Assembly (NCBI GenBank): GCA_017534305.1
Contig: JAFWCU010000010.1
Location: 62,001-126,000, forward strand
Direction of reading: 5' to 3'
DNA from: Clostridia bacterium
GTDB taxonomy: Bacteria > Bacillota > Clostridia > TANB77 > CAG-465
DNA: 64,000 bases
Shown: positions 9,118-19,403 of the stretch, piece by piece
Layout: each line of letters starts with the position of its first letter
Numbering within the stretch: position 1 is the stretch's first letter
The notes under the pieces: model-generated
The model's input: the letters and a program-made list of their open reading frames with translations, nothing else
The model's database searches: none
Told to the model about the DNA's origin: nothing
Program-made: the position numbers and the translations under genes

Positions 9118-12100
9118 ATGAAGAAAAAGGTTATATTAGGAATAATAATTGCAATGATTCTTACTATAATTGCAAGCCCAGTTGCCAACGCATTCACAAT
9201 AGACGGCTATACAGGTTCACATATGTATGGTATTGACTTTAGAATGCGTAACGGATGGAATAATGGATCTTATGGTCAAACATACAATTGGGGTGGCGGA
9301 ATACCATCAATATCATCAAATCCATACCCATTTGATTACACAGAATCACCACGTATTGGTACAAACTTCGTAATGGCACTAAGTAATGGAAGCTATTCTA
9401 GTTATAGTAACATAGTAGCTTACACTGGTGCATATTGTATTGGATGGGGTGTACCATTTGGAGAGTATAGTAGCTCAGATGTAAGTGGATCAACAAGAAT
9501 GAGTGAATATCCATTAGAAACATTCAAAAGAACAAGAAATGGAGATAAGCTTGATGCTGAGGGAATTAGAGCAGTAAAATATGCTTTAACATATGGATAT
9601 ACTTATCCAACAACTTCAGCTCAACAAGTTAGAAATTTAGGTAGCGTTTATTCTTTTGAAGATGGAGTACACGCATATGGCGCAGCAATATGCGGACCAA
9701 ACCAACCAAAAATTATGGCTACACAAATATTATGTTGGATATCAGTAAACAAATATGTAGATAAAGACGATAAAGTTGCTATTCTTAAAGATTATTTCTT
9801 TGAAAGAAGTTGGAATGGTAATGGAGAAATAAATAGATACAACGTTGAAGGAATATTCGATGAATATAGAGGCAAAGTAGTACGTGCTATGAAAATGCCA
9901 TCATTCTCACGTGATAGTAGAGAAAGTGCTGTAAATGATAAAATAGAATTAAAATGGAGTACAGCAAATCAAAGATTTGAATATACAATAACAGATACTA
10001 ACAATATGTATTCTGCAGATAAAGTTGCAATTCTATTTGAAAACTTAGGAAACTTAAATGTAGAAGATCACCACAATGGTACATATACAATATGGACAAC
10101 AAACGTTGTTGGATCAAAAGAAAGCCCTTATGTTTTCAATGTTACTAAAAGAATTGACCAAGCAAAAGGATTAATCGTTGTTGCAAAAGCTAATAATAGC
10201 GATTCACAACCAGTAGCTTTACCTACAAACGATCCAATTGTTGAAAGTGGTTATTTAGCAGCATATACACAAGCAATAAAAATTAAAGCTCATAAAGTAC
10301 TTAAACCAATTGAAAATGCATATGGTGATGCATATGTAAAAGATTGTGAATATACAGTATATAGAGATAGCAACTGCACAGATGTTGTTGAAACAATAGT
10401 TGTAGGAGAAGATGGAAATTCAAACAAAACTCAATATCTTCCATATCAACACTATTGGGTTAAAGAAACTAAAACAAATGAAAGTACAATAATAAATGAT
10501 ACTGTTTATGAAATAAATCCAGATGACTTTGTTGTAGATGAAGATGGAGATCTTGTAGTTACATTTGAAGCTGAAAACGAGATTGTACCTACAGGTCTAG
10601 ATTTAGTTAAATTCTATAACCAACCAGGCTCAGATGAAAATCCAGCTGCTGGTGCAAAATTTGTACTATATCTAAAAAACAATCCACAAGAAAGATATGA
10701 ACAAACAATAGGAACTGATGGTAGAGCAAGCTTCAGTAATATACCATGGGGTACATATATACTTCATGAAGAAGAAAATAGTCCTAACTATTTAGAAATT
10801 GAAGATATGGAATTTGTTCTACATAAATCTGAAGATGAAGAACAACACACATTAGCTATAGAAGCAGATGATGAATTTGAAGTATATCTAAAAGTTGTTA
10901 AAAAAGATAAAACAACAGGTGAAAAAATAGTATTACCTGGTGCTAAATTCCAAATCTACGATATAGATAGAGGAGAATGGGTAAGCCAAAAAACAGGAGT
11001 AACAGGTGAAGAAATCATGACATTTGAAACAAATGAAGATGGTGACTTTACTACTCCTAGAATGCTAAGAGCTGGAAAATATGCAGTATATGAAATTGAA
11101 GCTCCAGAAGGATACTATCTAGCACCTGAATATAGAAAACCAGAAGACGAAAGTCAATATGGTCAAGGTGGAATTCAATTAGATTTAACAAAGAATATTG
11201 AAGTTGAAATGATATCTGGAACTGATGCATACGCTAAGGTTCTTGATGTTATAGAAGATGATACAAGAGTAAATTTAAAAATATACAAGACTGGTGAACA
11301 ATTAGTAAATAGTAGAACAGAACCAGATAGTTACTTCACTACAAAAGATGTAGCAGTAGAAAAAGTTGTTCCACTATATGAACAAAAACCTTTAGTAGGA
11401 GTTACATTTAAAGTATATGCTAATGGAGATATTGAAACACCAGATCATAAAAATGTATATGTTCATGATGGAGATTTGGTTGCTACAATAACTACAGATT
11501 CAACTGGTTATGCAGAAGCAAAAAATCTACATAAAGGTAGTTACAAAATTGTTGAAGAATCTACTCCAGATGGATTTATAAATAAAGAACCAGATGCTCA
11601 AACTGGAGAATTAACAAACAAAGTAATATATGCAGATTGTTCAGAACATGATCAATTAATTAATGCAACAGATCATTTAGAAAAATTAACAAATGACAGA
11701 CAAAGTTTAAACTATGAATTCAAAAAAATATTTGATGAATTACAATACAAAGTAAAAGAAAACACTAAGAGAGCTGTTTTTGGTGTATATGTAAAAGAAA
11801 ATATAGTAGGTTATGATGGAAATGTTGTACTATATCCAGATAATCTAGTAGAAATATTAAACGTATATGGCGATTGTACAGTAGAAACTACTGCAGATTT
11901 ACCTGAAGGTAAATATTATATTAAAGAACTATATGCTTCATACCCATATTCAATAAAAACAGAACCAGTAGACTTTGAATTAAATTACGAAGGAAATGAA
12001 CCTACTGTTAAAGTATATGGTAGAGATGTAATTAACGATGATGATTCAGCAACATTATTATTTGTAAAAGTATCAAGAACATCAGATAATGAATTAGTAT

Positions 12101-13212
12101 TACGCGGTCAAGTATTTGAAAATGGTGAAGAATTAGACAATAAAGCAAAAGAAATGCTTGAAGAATTAAAAAATATCACTGCAGATAATACACAAGATTA
12201 TGAAGAGGCTCTACGTAATTACTATAAAGAACATAAAATAAGCGTAGTAGCTGGAGCAGAGTATGAAATTTGGTTAGATGAAGATGGAAATGAAAAACTT
12301 CTATTAAATGATCCTCAAAATCCAGAAGCTGAAATACCAGCTAGATTTGTTACAGATAAGAGTGGTGTTGCATCTATAGATGGAATTCCAAAAGGAAAAT
12401 ACTATTTAGTAGAGGTAAAAGCACCTGAAGGATATGAAAAATCAGATGAAAAACTAGAATTCTATGTTACAGATTATGATACAGATAAAACATTATACTA
12501 TACAGTATATGATTCTAATACAGTTCACCCATTTCTTCATAAAACAGATATCTTTACTGGAGAAAATGTACCAAATTGTACTTTTGAAATAACAGATGAA
12601 GATGGTAACTTAATAATGAAATCTATTACAGATGAAGATGGATTTGCATGGATTCCAACAGATGCATTTATGCCATATGTAGACAATGAAGATGCAAAAT
12701 TCTACTACACAGAAATAGATGCTCCAGATGTATATAAAGAAGATGGAAAACTATATAAATTAAATACTGAACCACATGAATTTACTGGAACATTTGATGA
12801 AAATGGAATCTTTACTCCAGTTCTTACTGAAGTAGAAAACTACAGACCAACAACAAATGTTAAATTTGTTAAAACAGATGATGAAGGAAACTTAGTTCCA
12901 AATTGTAAATTTGAACTTAAGAGTGAAGAAGAAGGCCTATATTATGAAACTGGTGTAACAGATGAAAACGGTATCTATGTATTTGAAGATGTACCTCAAG
13001 GTTGGTATACATATACTGAACTTGAAGCTCCAGAAAAATATGATCTAGACACAACTCCACATAGAGTATATGTTACAGGAGATGAAATGATTGTAGACTT
13101 CGTAAATACAGGAGATATACCAGTAATTGCACTTGCTATTTTAGGAGTAGTATGTGTTGCAGGTATTTGCTACGTAGTAATTAGAAAAGTTAAAGCTAAC
13201 AAAAAAGCTTAA
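9118..13212 (+). CDS. Thioester-domain / CnaB-repeat surface adhesin
   Basis: A 1364-residue secreted surface protein. A signal peptide covers 1-25 (cleavage after ANA). The N-terminal domain has the two hallmarks of thioester (TQXA/TED) adhesin domains: YC at 106-107 and TQ at 202-203 followed by ILCW. The C107-Q203 pair could form the Cys-Gln thioester used for covalent host attachment. From about 500 onward come CnaB/SpaA-type beta domains, with E-box-like YxxxE motifs ending at E551, E659, E813, E937, E1099 and E1301 and partner Lys residues near domain starts, as for intramolecular isopeptide bonds. The end is VNTGD (1329-1333), one hydrophobic helix and a basic tail. There is no LPXTG, so it is either a non-standard sortase substrate or simply membrane-anchored. 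No sortase gene is nearby. SD AAGGAG before ATG 9118. Confidence 0.92.
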   Translation: MKKKVILGIIIAMILTIIASPVANAFTIDGYTGSHMYGIDFRMRNGWNNGSYGQTYNWGGGIPSISSNPYPFDYTESPRIGTNFVMALSNGSYSSYSNIVAYTGAYCIGWGVPFGEYSSSDVSGSTRMSEYPLETFKRTRNGDKLDAEGIRAVKYALTYGYTYPTTSAQQVRNLGSVYSFEDGVHAYGAAICGPNQPKIMATQILCWISVNKYVDKDDKVAILKDYFFERSWNGNGEINRYNVEGIFDEYRGKVVRAMKMPSFSRDSRESAVNDKIELKWSTANQRFEYTITDTNNMYSADKVAILFENLGNLNVEDHHNGTYTIWTTNVVGSKESPYVFNVTKRIDQAKGLIVVAKANNSDSQPVALPTNDPIVESGYLAAYTQAIKIKAHKVLKPIENAYGDAYVKDCEYTVYRDSNCTDVVETIVVGEDGNSNKTQYLPYQHYWVKETKTNESTIINDTVYEINPDDFVVDEDGDLVVTFEAENEIVPTGLDLVKFYNQPGSDENPAAGAKFVLYLKNNPQERYEQTIGTDGRASFSNIPWGTYILHEEENSPNYLEIEDMEFVLHKSEDEEQHTLAIEADDEFEVYLKVVKKDKTTGEKIVLPGAKFQIYDIDRGEWVSQKTGVTGEEIMTFETNEDGDFTTPRMLRAGKYAVYEIEAPEGYYLAPEYRKPEDESQYGQGGIQLDLTKNIEVEMISGTDAYAKVLDVIEDDTRVNLKIYKTGEQLVNSRTEPDSYFTTKDVAVEKVVPLYEQKPLVGVTFKVYANGDIETPDHKNVYVHDGDLVATITTDSTGYAEAKNLHKGSYKIVEESTPDGFINKEPDAQTGELTNKVIYADCSEHDQLINATDHLEKLTNDRQSLNYEFKKIFDELQYKVKENTKRAVFGVYVKENIVGYDGNVVLYPDNLVEILNVYGDCTVETTADLPEGKYYIKELYASYPYSIKTEPVDFELNYEGNEPTVKVYGRDVINDDDSATLLFVKVSRTSDNELVLRGQVFENGEELDNKAKEMLEELKNITADNTQDYEEALRNYYKEHKISVVAGAEYEIWLDEDGNEKLLLNDPQNPEAEIPARFVTDKSGVASIDGIPKGKYYLVEVKAPEGYEKSDEKLEFYVTDYDTDKTLYYTVYDSNTVHPFLHKTDIFTGENVPNCTFEITDEDGNLIMKSITDEDGFAWIPTDAFMPYVDNEDAKFYYTEIDAPDVYKEDGKLYKLNTEPHEFTGTFDENGIFTPVLTEVENYRPTTNVKFVKTDDEGNLVPNCKFELKSEEEGLYYETGVTDENGIYVFEDVPQGWYTYTELEAPEKYDLDTTPHRVYVTGDEMIVDFVNTGDIPVIALAILGVVCVAGICYVVIRKVKANKKA

Positions 13213-13224
13213 TATAATTAATTA

Positions 13225-13253
13225 GATAGAGGAGAAATCCTCTATCTTTTTTT
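13225..13253 (+). terminator. Terminator of the adhesin gene
   Basis: Perfect 9-bp stem (13225-13233 with 13238-13246) with GAAA loop, then seven T residues. Confidence 0.9.
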
Positions 13254-13280
13254 AACAAAATATAATAATGAGAATAATAT
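13252..13280 (+). promoter_or_regulatory. Possible promoter of the Cys-rich microprotein
   Basis: TTAACA (13252-13257) and TAATAT (13275-13280), 17-bp spacer, directly after the adhesin terminator. Confidence 0.4.
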
Positions 13281-13314
13281 ATATTAGTAGTGAAAACTAC
13301 TATAGGGGGATTAA

Positions 13315-13476
13315 ATGAATAATTGGAATAATTGGAATAATAGTGGAAATTGTGGATGTCACAAGGAAGAAGAAAAAAACTACTATTTCAAATGTGAAAT
13401 GGTAGAAAAAGAAAGACCTTGTAATAACCAACAAAATCCATATTTTAGACCAAACAAAAATTGTTGTTGCAATTAA
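13315..13476 (+). CDS. Cys/Asn-rich microprotein, possibly spore-coat-like
   Basis: A 53-residue frame with ATG 13315 after AGGGGG and its own hairpin downstream. The N-terminus repeats NNW (residues 2-8). There are seven Cys (C13, C15, C27, C36 and the terminal CCC at 50-52), a charged middle and no membrane segment. Asn/Tyr/Cys-rich small proteins of this look occur among spore coat and crust proteins and metal-binding peptides, but no family is recognised. Its isolation between a terminator and a hairpin supports a real independent gene. Confidence 0.6.
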   Translation: MNNWNNWNNSGNCGCHKEEEKNYYFKCEMVEKERPCNNQQNPYFRPNKNCCCN

Positions 13477-13480
13477 AACG

Positions 13481-13502
13481 AAGCTAGCAGAAATGCTAGC
13501 TT
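13481..13502 (+). terminator. Hairpin after the microprotein gene
   Basis: Perfect 9-bp inverted repeat (13481-13489 with 13494-13502). The following T tract is short, so termination may be weak; a second hairpin follows at 13564. Confidence 0.5.
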
Positions 13503-13563
13503 TATATATTGTAATAGTATAGAAATTCAAAAAGAAAACTTGCTAAAAATAAATAGAATTAAT

Positions 13564-13597
13564 AAGGGGTAAGTAAAAAGCTTACTCCTTTTATTTT
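13564..13597 (+). terminator. Second, stronger terminator before the ileS leader
   Basis: Stem 13564-13573 with 13581-13590 (one G-T pair) followed by T-rich sequence. Confidence 0.7.
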
Positions 13598-13618
13598 GTA
13601 TTTATTTTACATTTACAC

Positions 13619-13647
13619 TTTACATTAAATTTTACATGTGCTATAAT
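13619..13647 (+). promoter_or_regulatory. Promoter of the ileS T-box transcript
   Basis: TTTACA (13619-13624), 17-bp spacer, extended TGC-TATAAT with -10 at 13642-13647. Predicted start near 13654. Confidence 0.75.
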
Positions 13648-13699
13648 AAATAGCGTAATCAAAAGATTACATATAAAATTAAAAGATTAAATAATAATT

Positions 13700-13966
13700 A
13701 GCAAAAACTATGACGAGGAAGAGTAATAGTAAATGAAATACCAAGCGAGTTGGGGATAGTGTGAGCCCTTCTAAATTAGTTTATTATGAAAATCACCTCT
13801 GAGTTGCAAATCTGAAACTATAGTAAGACGCGCCGTATTCCTTACGTAATAAAGGGCACATATGTTGGTATGTTGTATATTAAGGTGGTTATTATTTTGT
13901 ATAAATTATATTGTAAGTAATATAATCGTACATTCCTTATATACAGGTATGTGCGATTATTTTTTT
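13700..13966 (+). promoter_or_regulatory. T-box riboswitch (isoleucine) with terminator
   Basis: Leader RNA that senses uncharged tRNA-Ile. Visible elements: a stem I region from about 13710, the conserved distal-loop-like block GAGTTGGGGATAGTGTGAG (13746-13764), and a specifier region GAAAATCACC with ATC (Ile codon) at 13792-13794, followed by the conserved TGAGT side. A T-box core AAGGTGGTT (13882-13890) has UGGU at 13886-13889, which would pair with the ACCA end of an A73 tRNA such as tRNA-Ile. The leader ends in a 12-bp terminator (13922-13933 with 13949-13960) plus T run. The T-box is shorter than the consensus AGGGTGGNACCGCG. Uncharged tRNA-Ile should favour antitermination into ileS. 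Confidence 0.88.
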
Positions 13967-13985
13967 AGTCTAGGAAGGAGTATAA

Positions 13986-16900
13986 ATGATGTATAAGAAA
14001 GTTGAATTAAAAGAAAATGGCTTCGTTGGAATGGAACAAGAAGTCGCAAAAAACTGGGCAGAAAAAGACATTGTAAAGAAAAACTTTGACCTAAACCAAG
14101 GTAAAAGATACTTTACTTTCTATGATGGGCCTCCAACAGCAAATGGTATGCCTCATGCTGGACATATCTTAACAAGGGTTATGAAAGATATCATACCAAG
14201 GTATAAAGTAATGCAAGGCTACAGAGTAATAAGAAAAGCTGGTTGGGATACACATGGACTTCCAGTAGAACTTGAAATTGAGAAAAAATTAGGAATTTCA
14301 GGAAAAGAACAAATTGAGGAATATGGTGTAGAAAAATTCGTAAAAGAATGTAAAGAATCTGTATTCAAATATGTATCTATTTGGGAACAAATGACAAACA
14401 AAGTTGGTTTCTGGGTAGATATGAAAGATCCATACATTACTTATGATAACAAATATATTGAATCAGTATGGTGGGCTTTAAAAGAACTTTGGAATAAAGG
14501 ATTATTATTTGAAGGACACAAAGTTATGCCATATTGTCCAAGATGTGGTACAGCTCTATCTTCACATGAAGTTGCACAAGGATATAAAGATGTTAAAGAT
14601 TTAACTTGTGTTGCTAAATTTAAAGTAGAAGGAGAAGATAAATACATTTTAGCATGGACAACAACTCCATGGACTCTACCTTCAAACTTAGCACTTTGCG
14701 TAAACAAAGCATATACTTATGCAGATTTTAAAGTAAATGTTGGAACTGAAGAAGAGCCAAAATATGAAACTTATGTACTAGCTAAAGATTTAGCTGAAAC
14801 AGTACTTAAAGATATGGATTATGAACTATTAAAAGAATATAAAGGTGCAGATTTACTTGGAACAAAATATGAACCTTTAATGCCTTTTGCAGATTTTGTT
14901 GAAGGTAAAAAAAATGTAGTAATACATGGAGACTATGTAACTCTAACAGATGGTACTGGTATAGTTCATATAGCACCTGCTTATGGTGAAGATGATAGCT
15001 TAGTATGTAAACAAAACGACGTTGCGTTTGTAAACTTAGTAGATAAAAATGGTAAGTTTATGGATGAAGTAGAACCATGGAAAGGTAGATTTGTAAGAGA
15101 CACTAACGAAGATATCTGTGAATGGTTAAAAGAGAGAAATAAATTATTCTCTAAACAAAAAATGGAACACTCATATCCACACTGTTGGAGATGTGATACT
15201 CCACTTCTATACTATCCAAAAGAATCATGGTTTGTTGGAATGAGCAGATTAAGAAATGAACTTGTAGCAAACAATGATAAAGTAAATTGGTATCCAGAGA
15301 CTATCAAAAAAGGTAGATTTGGAAACTTCCTTGAAAACGTTATAGACTGGGGTATCTCAAGAGACAGATATTGGGGAACTCCACTTCCAATTTGGACTTG
15401 TGAATGTGGTCATCAAGAATGTATCGGATCTATTGCTGAACTTAAAGAAAAAGCACTAGATTGTCCAGAAGAAATTGAATTACACAAACCATATATAGAT
15501 GAAGTTCATCTAAAATGTCCAGAATGTGGAAAATCTATGACAAGAGCAAAAGAAGTTATCGACTGTTGGTTCGATTCTGGTTCAATGCCTTTTGCACAAT
15601 GGCATTATCCATTTGAAAACAAAGAAATGTTTGATAACAACTTCCCAGCTCAATACATTTCTGAAGCAATTGACCAAACAAGAGGATGGTTCTATACACT
15701 AACAGCTCTAGGTACAGCATTATTTAATAAAACACCTTTTGAAAATTGTATCGTACTAGGACACGTTCTAGATGGTAAAGGACAAAAGATGTCTAAATCT
15801 AAGAAAAATGGTGTAGATCCACTTGTATTGTTAGATACAGTTGGAGCAGATGCAACAAGATGGTACTTCTATACTGGAAGTATGCCATGGTTATCTTCAA
15901 GACTATCTATAGAAAATGTACAAGAATCTCAGAGAGGATTCCTATCTACACTATGGAATGTATATTCATTCTATGTATTATATGCAGAGATAGACAAATT
16001 CAATCCAACAGAATATAAAGATTTCAAATCTACTAATGTTATGGATAGATGGATTATTTCAAAACTAAATACACTTGTAAAAGAAGTAGCTCAAAAACTA
16101 GATAGTTATGATATCACTGGAGCAGGTGTTGCAATTGAAGAATTCACAGATGAATTATCTAACTGGTATGTAAGAAGAAACAGAGAAAGATACTGGGCAA
16201 AAGATCTTACAGACGATAAAATTGGAGCGTATACAACACTTTATAGAGTACTTGTAACTCTAGCAAAAGTTGCAGCACCATTTGTACCATTCATTACAGA
16301 TGAAATATACACTAACCTAGTATGTAATCTAGACAGAACTCAACCTGAATCAGTTCATCTATGCACTTGGCCAGAAGTTAATGAGTCAGAAATAGATGCA
16401 GATCTAGAAAAAGAAATGGGCTTAGCATACAAGATTGTACAACTTGGAAGAAGTGCAAGAAATGCAGAAAACATTAAGAATAGACAACCTCTATCTGAAA
16501 TGTTAATATCTGTAGATACACTTCCAGATTACTATGGAAATATCGTAAAAGACGAATTAAATGTTAAACAAGTTGTTCTTGGAGCAGAAATGTCAGACTA
16601 CGTAAACTTTGAAATTAAACCAAATCTTCCAGTACTTGGAAAAGAATATGGTAAATTAATTCCAAAGATTAGAGAAGCTATTAATTCTATGAACCAAATG
16701 GATCTTGCAAATAAAGTTAAAAATGGTGGATATGAATCTATACTTGTAGATGACACTGAAATAACTTTAAATGCAGATAATCTACTTGTAACAATGCAAG
16801 GTAGAGAAGGATTTGCATTTGCTGGTGAAGGAGAAATAGGTGTTGTTCTAGATACTAAATTAACTGCAGAACTTAAAGAAGAAGGAGACGTAAGAGAGGT

Positions 16901-17141
16901 CCTATCTAAAGTTCAAAATCTAAGAAAAGATAAAGGATTTGAAGTAATGGATAAAATAATTCTTTACGTTAACGGAAATGAAGTTGTAGAAAACTTAGTA
17001 AAAAAATATGAAGAACAAATTAAAGAAGAAACTCTTGCAAAAGAAGTAAGATATAACGTAACTAGAGATAGCTATACAGAAGTGTCAATTAATGGCAAAA
17101 ATGTAAATATCGATGCAGAAGTAGTAAGAGAATTAATCTAA
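13986..17141 (+). CDS. ileS: Isoleucyl-tRNA synthetase
   Basis: Charges tRNA-Ile; cytosolic class I synthetase of 1051 residues, normal for the long bacterial and eukaryote-like type. Motifs: HAGH (HIGH) within [19 protein letters not shown] within [10 protein letters not shown], the editing domain with TTPWTLPSN, and a Zn-type Cys cluster region (CECGHQEC and CPECGK). The C-terminus continues with the anticodon-binding domain. ATG 13986 and ATG 13989 both fit the GGAAGGAG site. Expression is controlled by the upstream T-box. Confidence 0.98.
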   Translation: MMYKKVELKENGFVGMEQEVAKNWAEKDIVKKNFDLNQGKRYFTFYDGPPTANGMPHAGHILTRVMKDIIPRYKVMQGYRVIRKAGWDTHGLPVELEIEKKLGISGKEQIEEYGVEKFVKECKESVFKYVSIWEQMTNKVGFWVDMKDPYITYDNKYIESVWWALKELWNKGLLFEGHKVMPYCPRCGTALSSHEVAQGYKDVKDLTCVAKFKVEGEDKYILAWTTTPWTLPSNLALCVNKAYTYADFKVNVGTEEEPKYETYVLAKDLAETVLKDMDYELLKEYKGADLLGTKYEPLMPFADFVEGKKNVVIHGDYVTLTDGTGIVHIAPAYGEDDSLVCKQNDVAFVNLVDKNGKFMDEVEPWKGRFVRDTNEDICEWLKERNKLFSKQKMEHSYPHCWRCDTPLLYYPKESWFVGMSRLRNELVANNDKVNWYPETIKKGRFGNFLENVIDWGISRDRYWGTPLPIWTCECGHQECIGSIAELKEKALDCPEEIELHKPYIDEVHLKCPECGKSMTRAKEVIDCWFDSGSMPFAQWHYPFENKEMFDNNFPAQYISEAIDQTRGWFYTLTALGTALFNKTPFENCIVLGHVLDGKGQKMSKSKKNGVDPLVLLDTVGADATRWYFYTGSMPWLSSRLSIENVQESQRGFLSTLWNVYSFYVLYAEIDKFNPTEYKDFKSTNVMDRWIISKLNTLVKEVAQKLDSYDITGAGVAIEEFTDELSNWYVRRNRERYWAKDLTDDKIGAYTTLYRVLVTLAKVAAPFVPFITDEIYTNLVCNLDRTQPESVHLCTWPEVNESEIDADLEKEMGLAYKIVQLGRSARNAENIKNRQPLSEMLISVDTLPDYYGNIVKDELNVKQVVLGAEMSDYVNFEIKPNLPVLGKEYGKLIPKIREAINSMNQMDLANKVKNGGYESILVDDTEITLNADNLLVTMQGREGFAFAGEGEIGVVLDTKLTAELKEEGDVREVLSKVQNLRKDKGFEVMDKIILYVNGNEVVENLVKKYEEQIKEETLAKEVRYNVTRDSYTEVSINGKNVNIDAEVVRELI

Positions 17142-17156
17142 TAACATAAAAATTTA

Positions 17157-17189
17157 AAAGTATAGTCAAAACGGCTATACTTTTTTTTA
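17157..17189 (+). terminator. Terminator of ileS
   Basis: Stem AAAGTATAG (17157-17165) with CTATACTTT (17175-17183), then a T run. Confidence 0.85.
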
Positions 17190-17230
17190 CCTTTATGATA
17201 CAATTAAATATGTATTAAGGAGGATTATAT

Positions 17231-17476
17231 ATGGACAAGAAAAGTAAAATATGGTTGGTAGTATGCATAGTTATTATAGTTCTAGCAATTGGAATAACAG
17301 TAGCTGTTGCTTTAATTAATCGCAACCCTAAAATAAATTTAAATAATGAACAAACAACAGAGTTAGTTCAAACTGCACCAGATAACAAAGAAAGTAACAC
17401 AACAAAAACAACACCATCAGAAGATGAAAATGTTGGAGATATGTCAGCAGATGAACTAAAAGAATTATTAAAATAG
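17231..17476 (+). CDS. Small single-pass membrane protein, unknown
   Basis: An 81-residue protein with a Lys-rich N-terminus, one strong hydrophobic segment (about 8-30) and a polar Thr/Asn/Glu-rich exterior part. SD AAGGAGG before ATG 17231. An extended -10 (TGA-TACAAT, ending 17204) lies upstream. It is followed after 16 bases by another membrane-anchored unknown, and the two probably form an operon. No family recognised. Confidence 0.7.
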   Translation: MDKKSKIWLVVCIVIIVLAIGITVAVALINRNPKINLNNEQTTELVQTAPDNKESNTTKTTPSEDENVGDMSADELKELLK

Positions 17477-17492
17477 CAAAAGGAGGTATATT

Positions 17493-18200
17493 ATGAAAAG
17501 ATTTATTTCATCATTTGTATTAATACTTGTAATAATAGGTTTAATTATAGGTCTTGTATATACAGGAAAATGTATAGTAAACAAAAATGCTGAAATTGCA
17601 AGATTAAATCAAGAGGTATCTAATCTACAAGGTCAAGTAACTACACTAAATGATACAATAGAAAAATTACAAGATAAAACAAATACAGATAATACTCCTG
17701 TAATTGAGCCAAAAGAAGAGGAAAAAGAAAAAACTAAAGCTATTTTTGATAGCTCAAAAATAACTAATCTAGAAGATCAAATGACAGTTACTCAAGATAT
17801 ATCAGATTCTATGGATATAATAAGTATTAATGTAGATTCAGAGTCAAATGCATTAAACATTAATATCAACAAAGAACTTGCAAAACTAGTATATGGATAC
17901 ACAGGAGATGGACAAACACATACTGTTGCAGGATTTTCACAAAAAATAATGGATGCAAAAATTGCTATGGTAGGTACTACATCAAAAGATTTAAAAGTAG
18001 TATTACTTATGGAAGATGGAAGTATTAAATATATAGAAATAGCAAGTATACTAGACGGAAGCTATACAGTTCAAACTATAGCAGATGAAAAAGATTATTC
18101 AAGTATAGCTAAAGTAGTTATTAAAACTCAAGATAACACTAGATATGGAATAGTTGGTATCAAAGAAGATGGTACTAATAAAATAATAAAATTTAACTAG
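17493..18200 (+). CDS. Membrane-anchored coiled-coil protein, unknown
   Basis: A 235-residue protein. Hydrophobic anchor at about 5-27, then a heptad-rich segment (about 33-62), a Lys/Glu-rich linker (about 70-85), and a C-terminal beta-rich globular part (about 110-235) outside the membrane. SD AAAGGAGG. It is the second gene of a two-gene unit ending in a strong terminator. The architecture resembles generic envelope scaffolds; function not assigned. Confidence 0.75.
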   Translation: MKRFISSFVLILVIIGLIIGLVYTGKCIVNKNAEIARLNQEVSNLQGQVTTLNDTIEKLQDKTNTDNTPVIEPKEEEKEKTKAIFDSSKITNLEDQMTVTQDISDSMDIISINVDSESNALNININKELAKLVYGYTGDGQTHTVAGFSQKIMDAKIAMVGTTSKDLKVVLLMEDGSIKYIEIASILDGSYTVQTIADEKDYSSIAKVVIKTQDNTRYGIVGIKEDGTNKIIKFN

Positions 18201-18223
18201 TAAATTTAGCATAGAAAATTAGA

Positions 18224-18255
18224 GAGAGTTAACGAAAGTTAACTTTCTTTTTTTA
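18224..18255 (+). terminator. Terminator of the two-gene membrane unit
   Basis: GAGAGTTAAC (18224-18233) pairs with GTTAACTTTC (18238-18247), loop GAAA, then T run. Confidence 0.85.
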
Positions 18256-18284
18256 TGCACATAAACTACATAAGGAGGATTAAT

Positions 18285-19403
18285 ATGGAAAAATTTATAT
18301 ATGTAGACAATAGTGCAACAACAAAAATTAATTCTCAAGTATTAGTAAAAATGATGCCGTATTTAACAGATTATTTTGGAAATGCATCTACAACATACAA
18401 TTTAGGAAAAAAGTCTAAAGAGGCACTAGATGAATCGAGAAGAATAATAGCTCATATTTTAAAAGTTAATCCAAAAGAGATATATTTTACAACTTCTGGT
18501 ACACAAGCAGATAATTTGGCAATTTTGGGCTTTGCAAGGGCAAACAAAAACAGAGGTAATCATATTATAACAAGTTGCATAGAACATAAAGCAATATTAA
18601 ATAGTTGTAAAGAATTAGAAAAGGAAGGATTTGATGTAACATATCTTCCTGTTGACAACTATGGTAAGATAGATACAGACATTTTAAAAAAAGAAATAAG
18701 AAAAGATACCATTCTAATATCTATTATGTATGTAAACAATGAGATTGGAACAATACAAAACATTAAAGAACTTGCAAGTATAGCAAAGGAAAATAATATA
18801 GTATTTCATACAGATGCAGTTCAAGCTGCACCACATATTCCACTTATTGTAGATAATGTGGATATGCTAAGTATATCTGGTCACAAATTTGGAGCACCAA
18901 AAGGAGTAGGAGTTTTATATATAAAAGATGGGGTAAGTATCAACAATATTTCCTATGGTGGAGGACAAGAAAATGGACTTTTACCAGGAACAGAAAATGT
19001 ATCAAATATTGTAGGAATAGCTGAAGCTTATAGATTAACAAATAAGGATCTTCCTAAAATTCAAATAAAAGAGAGAGCGCTATATAATTATCTCCTTTCT
19101 AATCTTAAACAAATAAAAGGATTTATACTAAATGGAAGTGAACGCGATAGCATAAACTCAGTAATAAACTTTAGTATAGAAAATGTAGATATGGCTAAGT
19201 TAAAGCTTTATTTAGAAATGAATGGAATATATCTATCTGCAGGAAGTGCTTGTAATTCGGGTAGTACAGAACTATCTCATGTATTAAAAGCAATAGGTAG
19301 TAGTAATAGTGGGCTAAGAATTAGTATTAATTATTTAAATACAATGTACGAAATGAATTATATATTAGAAAAAATTAAAAATTGTGTTAAATTATTTCAA
19401 TAG
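18285..19403 (+). CDS. Cysteine desulfurase (NifS/IscS type)
   Basis: PLP enzyme that removes sulfur from L-cysteine to give a persulfide and alanine. The 372 residues include the PLP-lysine motif SGHKFGAPKG and the active-site Cys loop GSACNSGS, which is the long-loop class I (NifS/IscS) type. It is distinct from the SufS at 56250, which has the NHCAQP loop. Start is ATG 18285, preceded by AAGGAGG; an in-frame ATG at 18255 sits in the upstream terminator. No scaffold partner is adjacent, so it may serve tRNA thiolation or other sulfur delivery. Two desulfurases in one window suggests division of labour. Confidence 0.95.
   Translation: MEKFIYVDNSATTKINSQVLVKMMPYLTDYFGNASTTYNLGKKSKEALDESRRIIAHILKVNPKEIYFTTSGTQADNLAILGFARANKNRGNHIITSCIEHKAILNSCKELEKEGFDVTYLPVDNYGKIDTDILKKEIRKDTILISIMYVNNEIGTIQNIKELASIAKENNIVFHTDAVQAAPHIPLIVDNVDMLSISGHKFGAPKGVGVLYIKDGVSINNISYGGGQENGLLPGTENVSNIVGIAEAYRLTNKDLPKIQIKERALYNYLLSNLKQIKGFILNGSERDSINSVINFSIENVDMAKLKLYLEMNGIYLSAGSACNSGSTELSHVLKAIGSSNSGLRISINYLNTMYEMNYILEKIKNCVKLFQ

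Noticed and set aside
9021..9236. 71-codon ORF overlapping the adhesin start
   Set aside because: Out-of-frame with the signal peptide of the adhesin and without a ribosome site; the adhesin frame has both.
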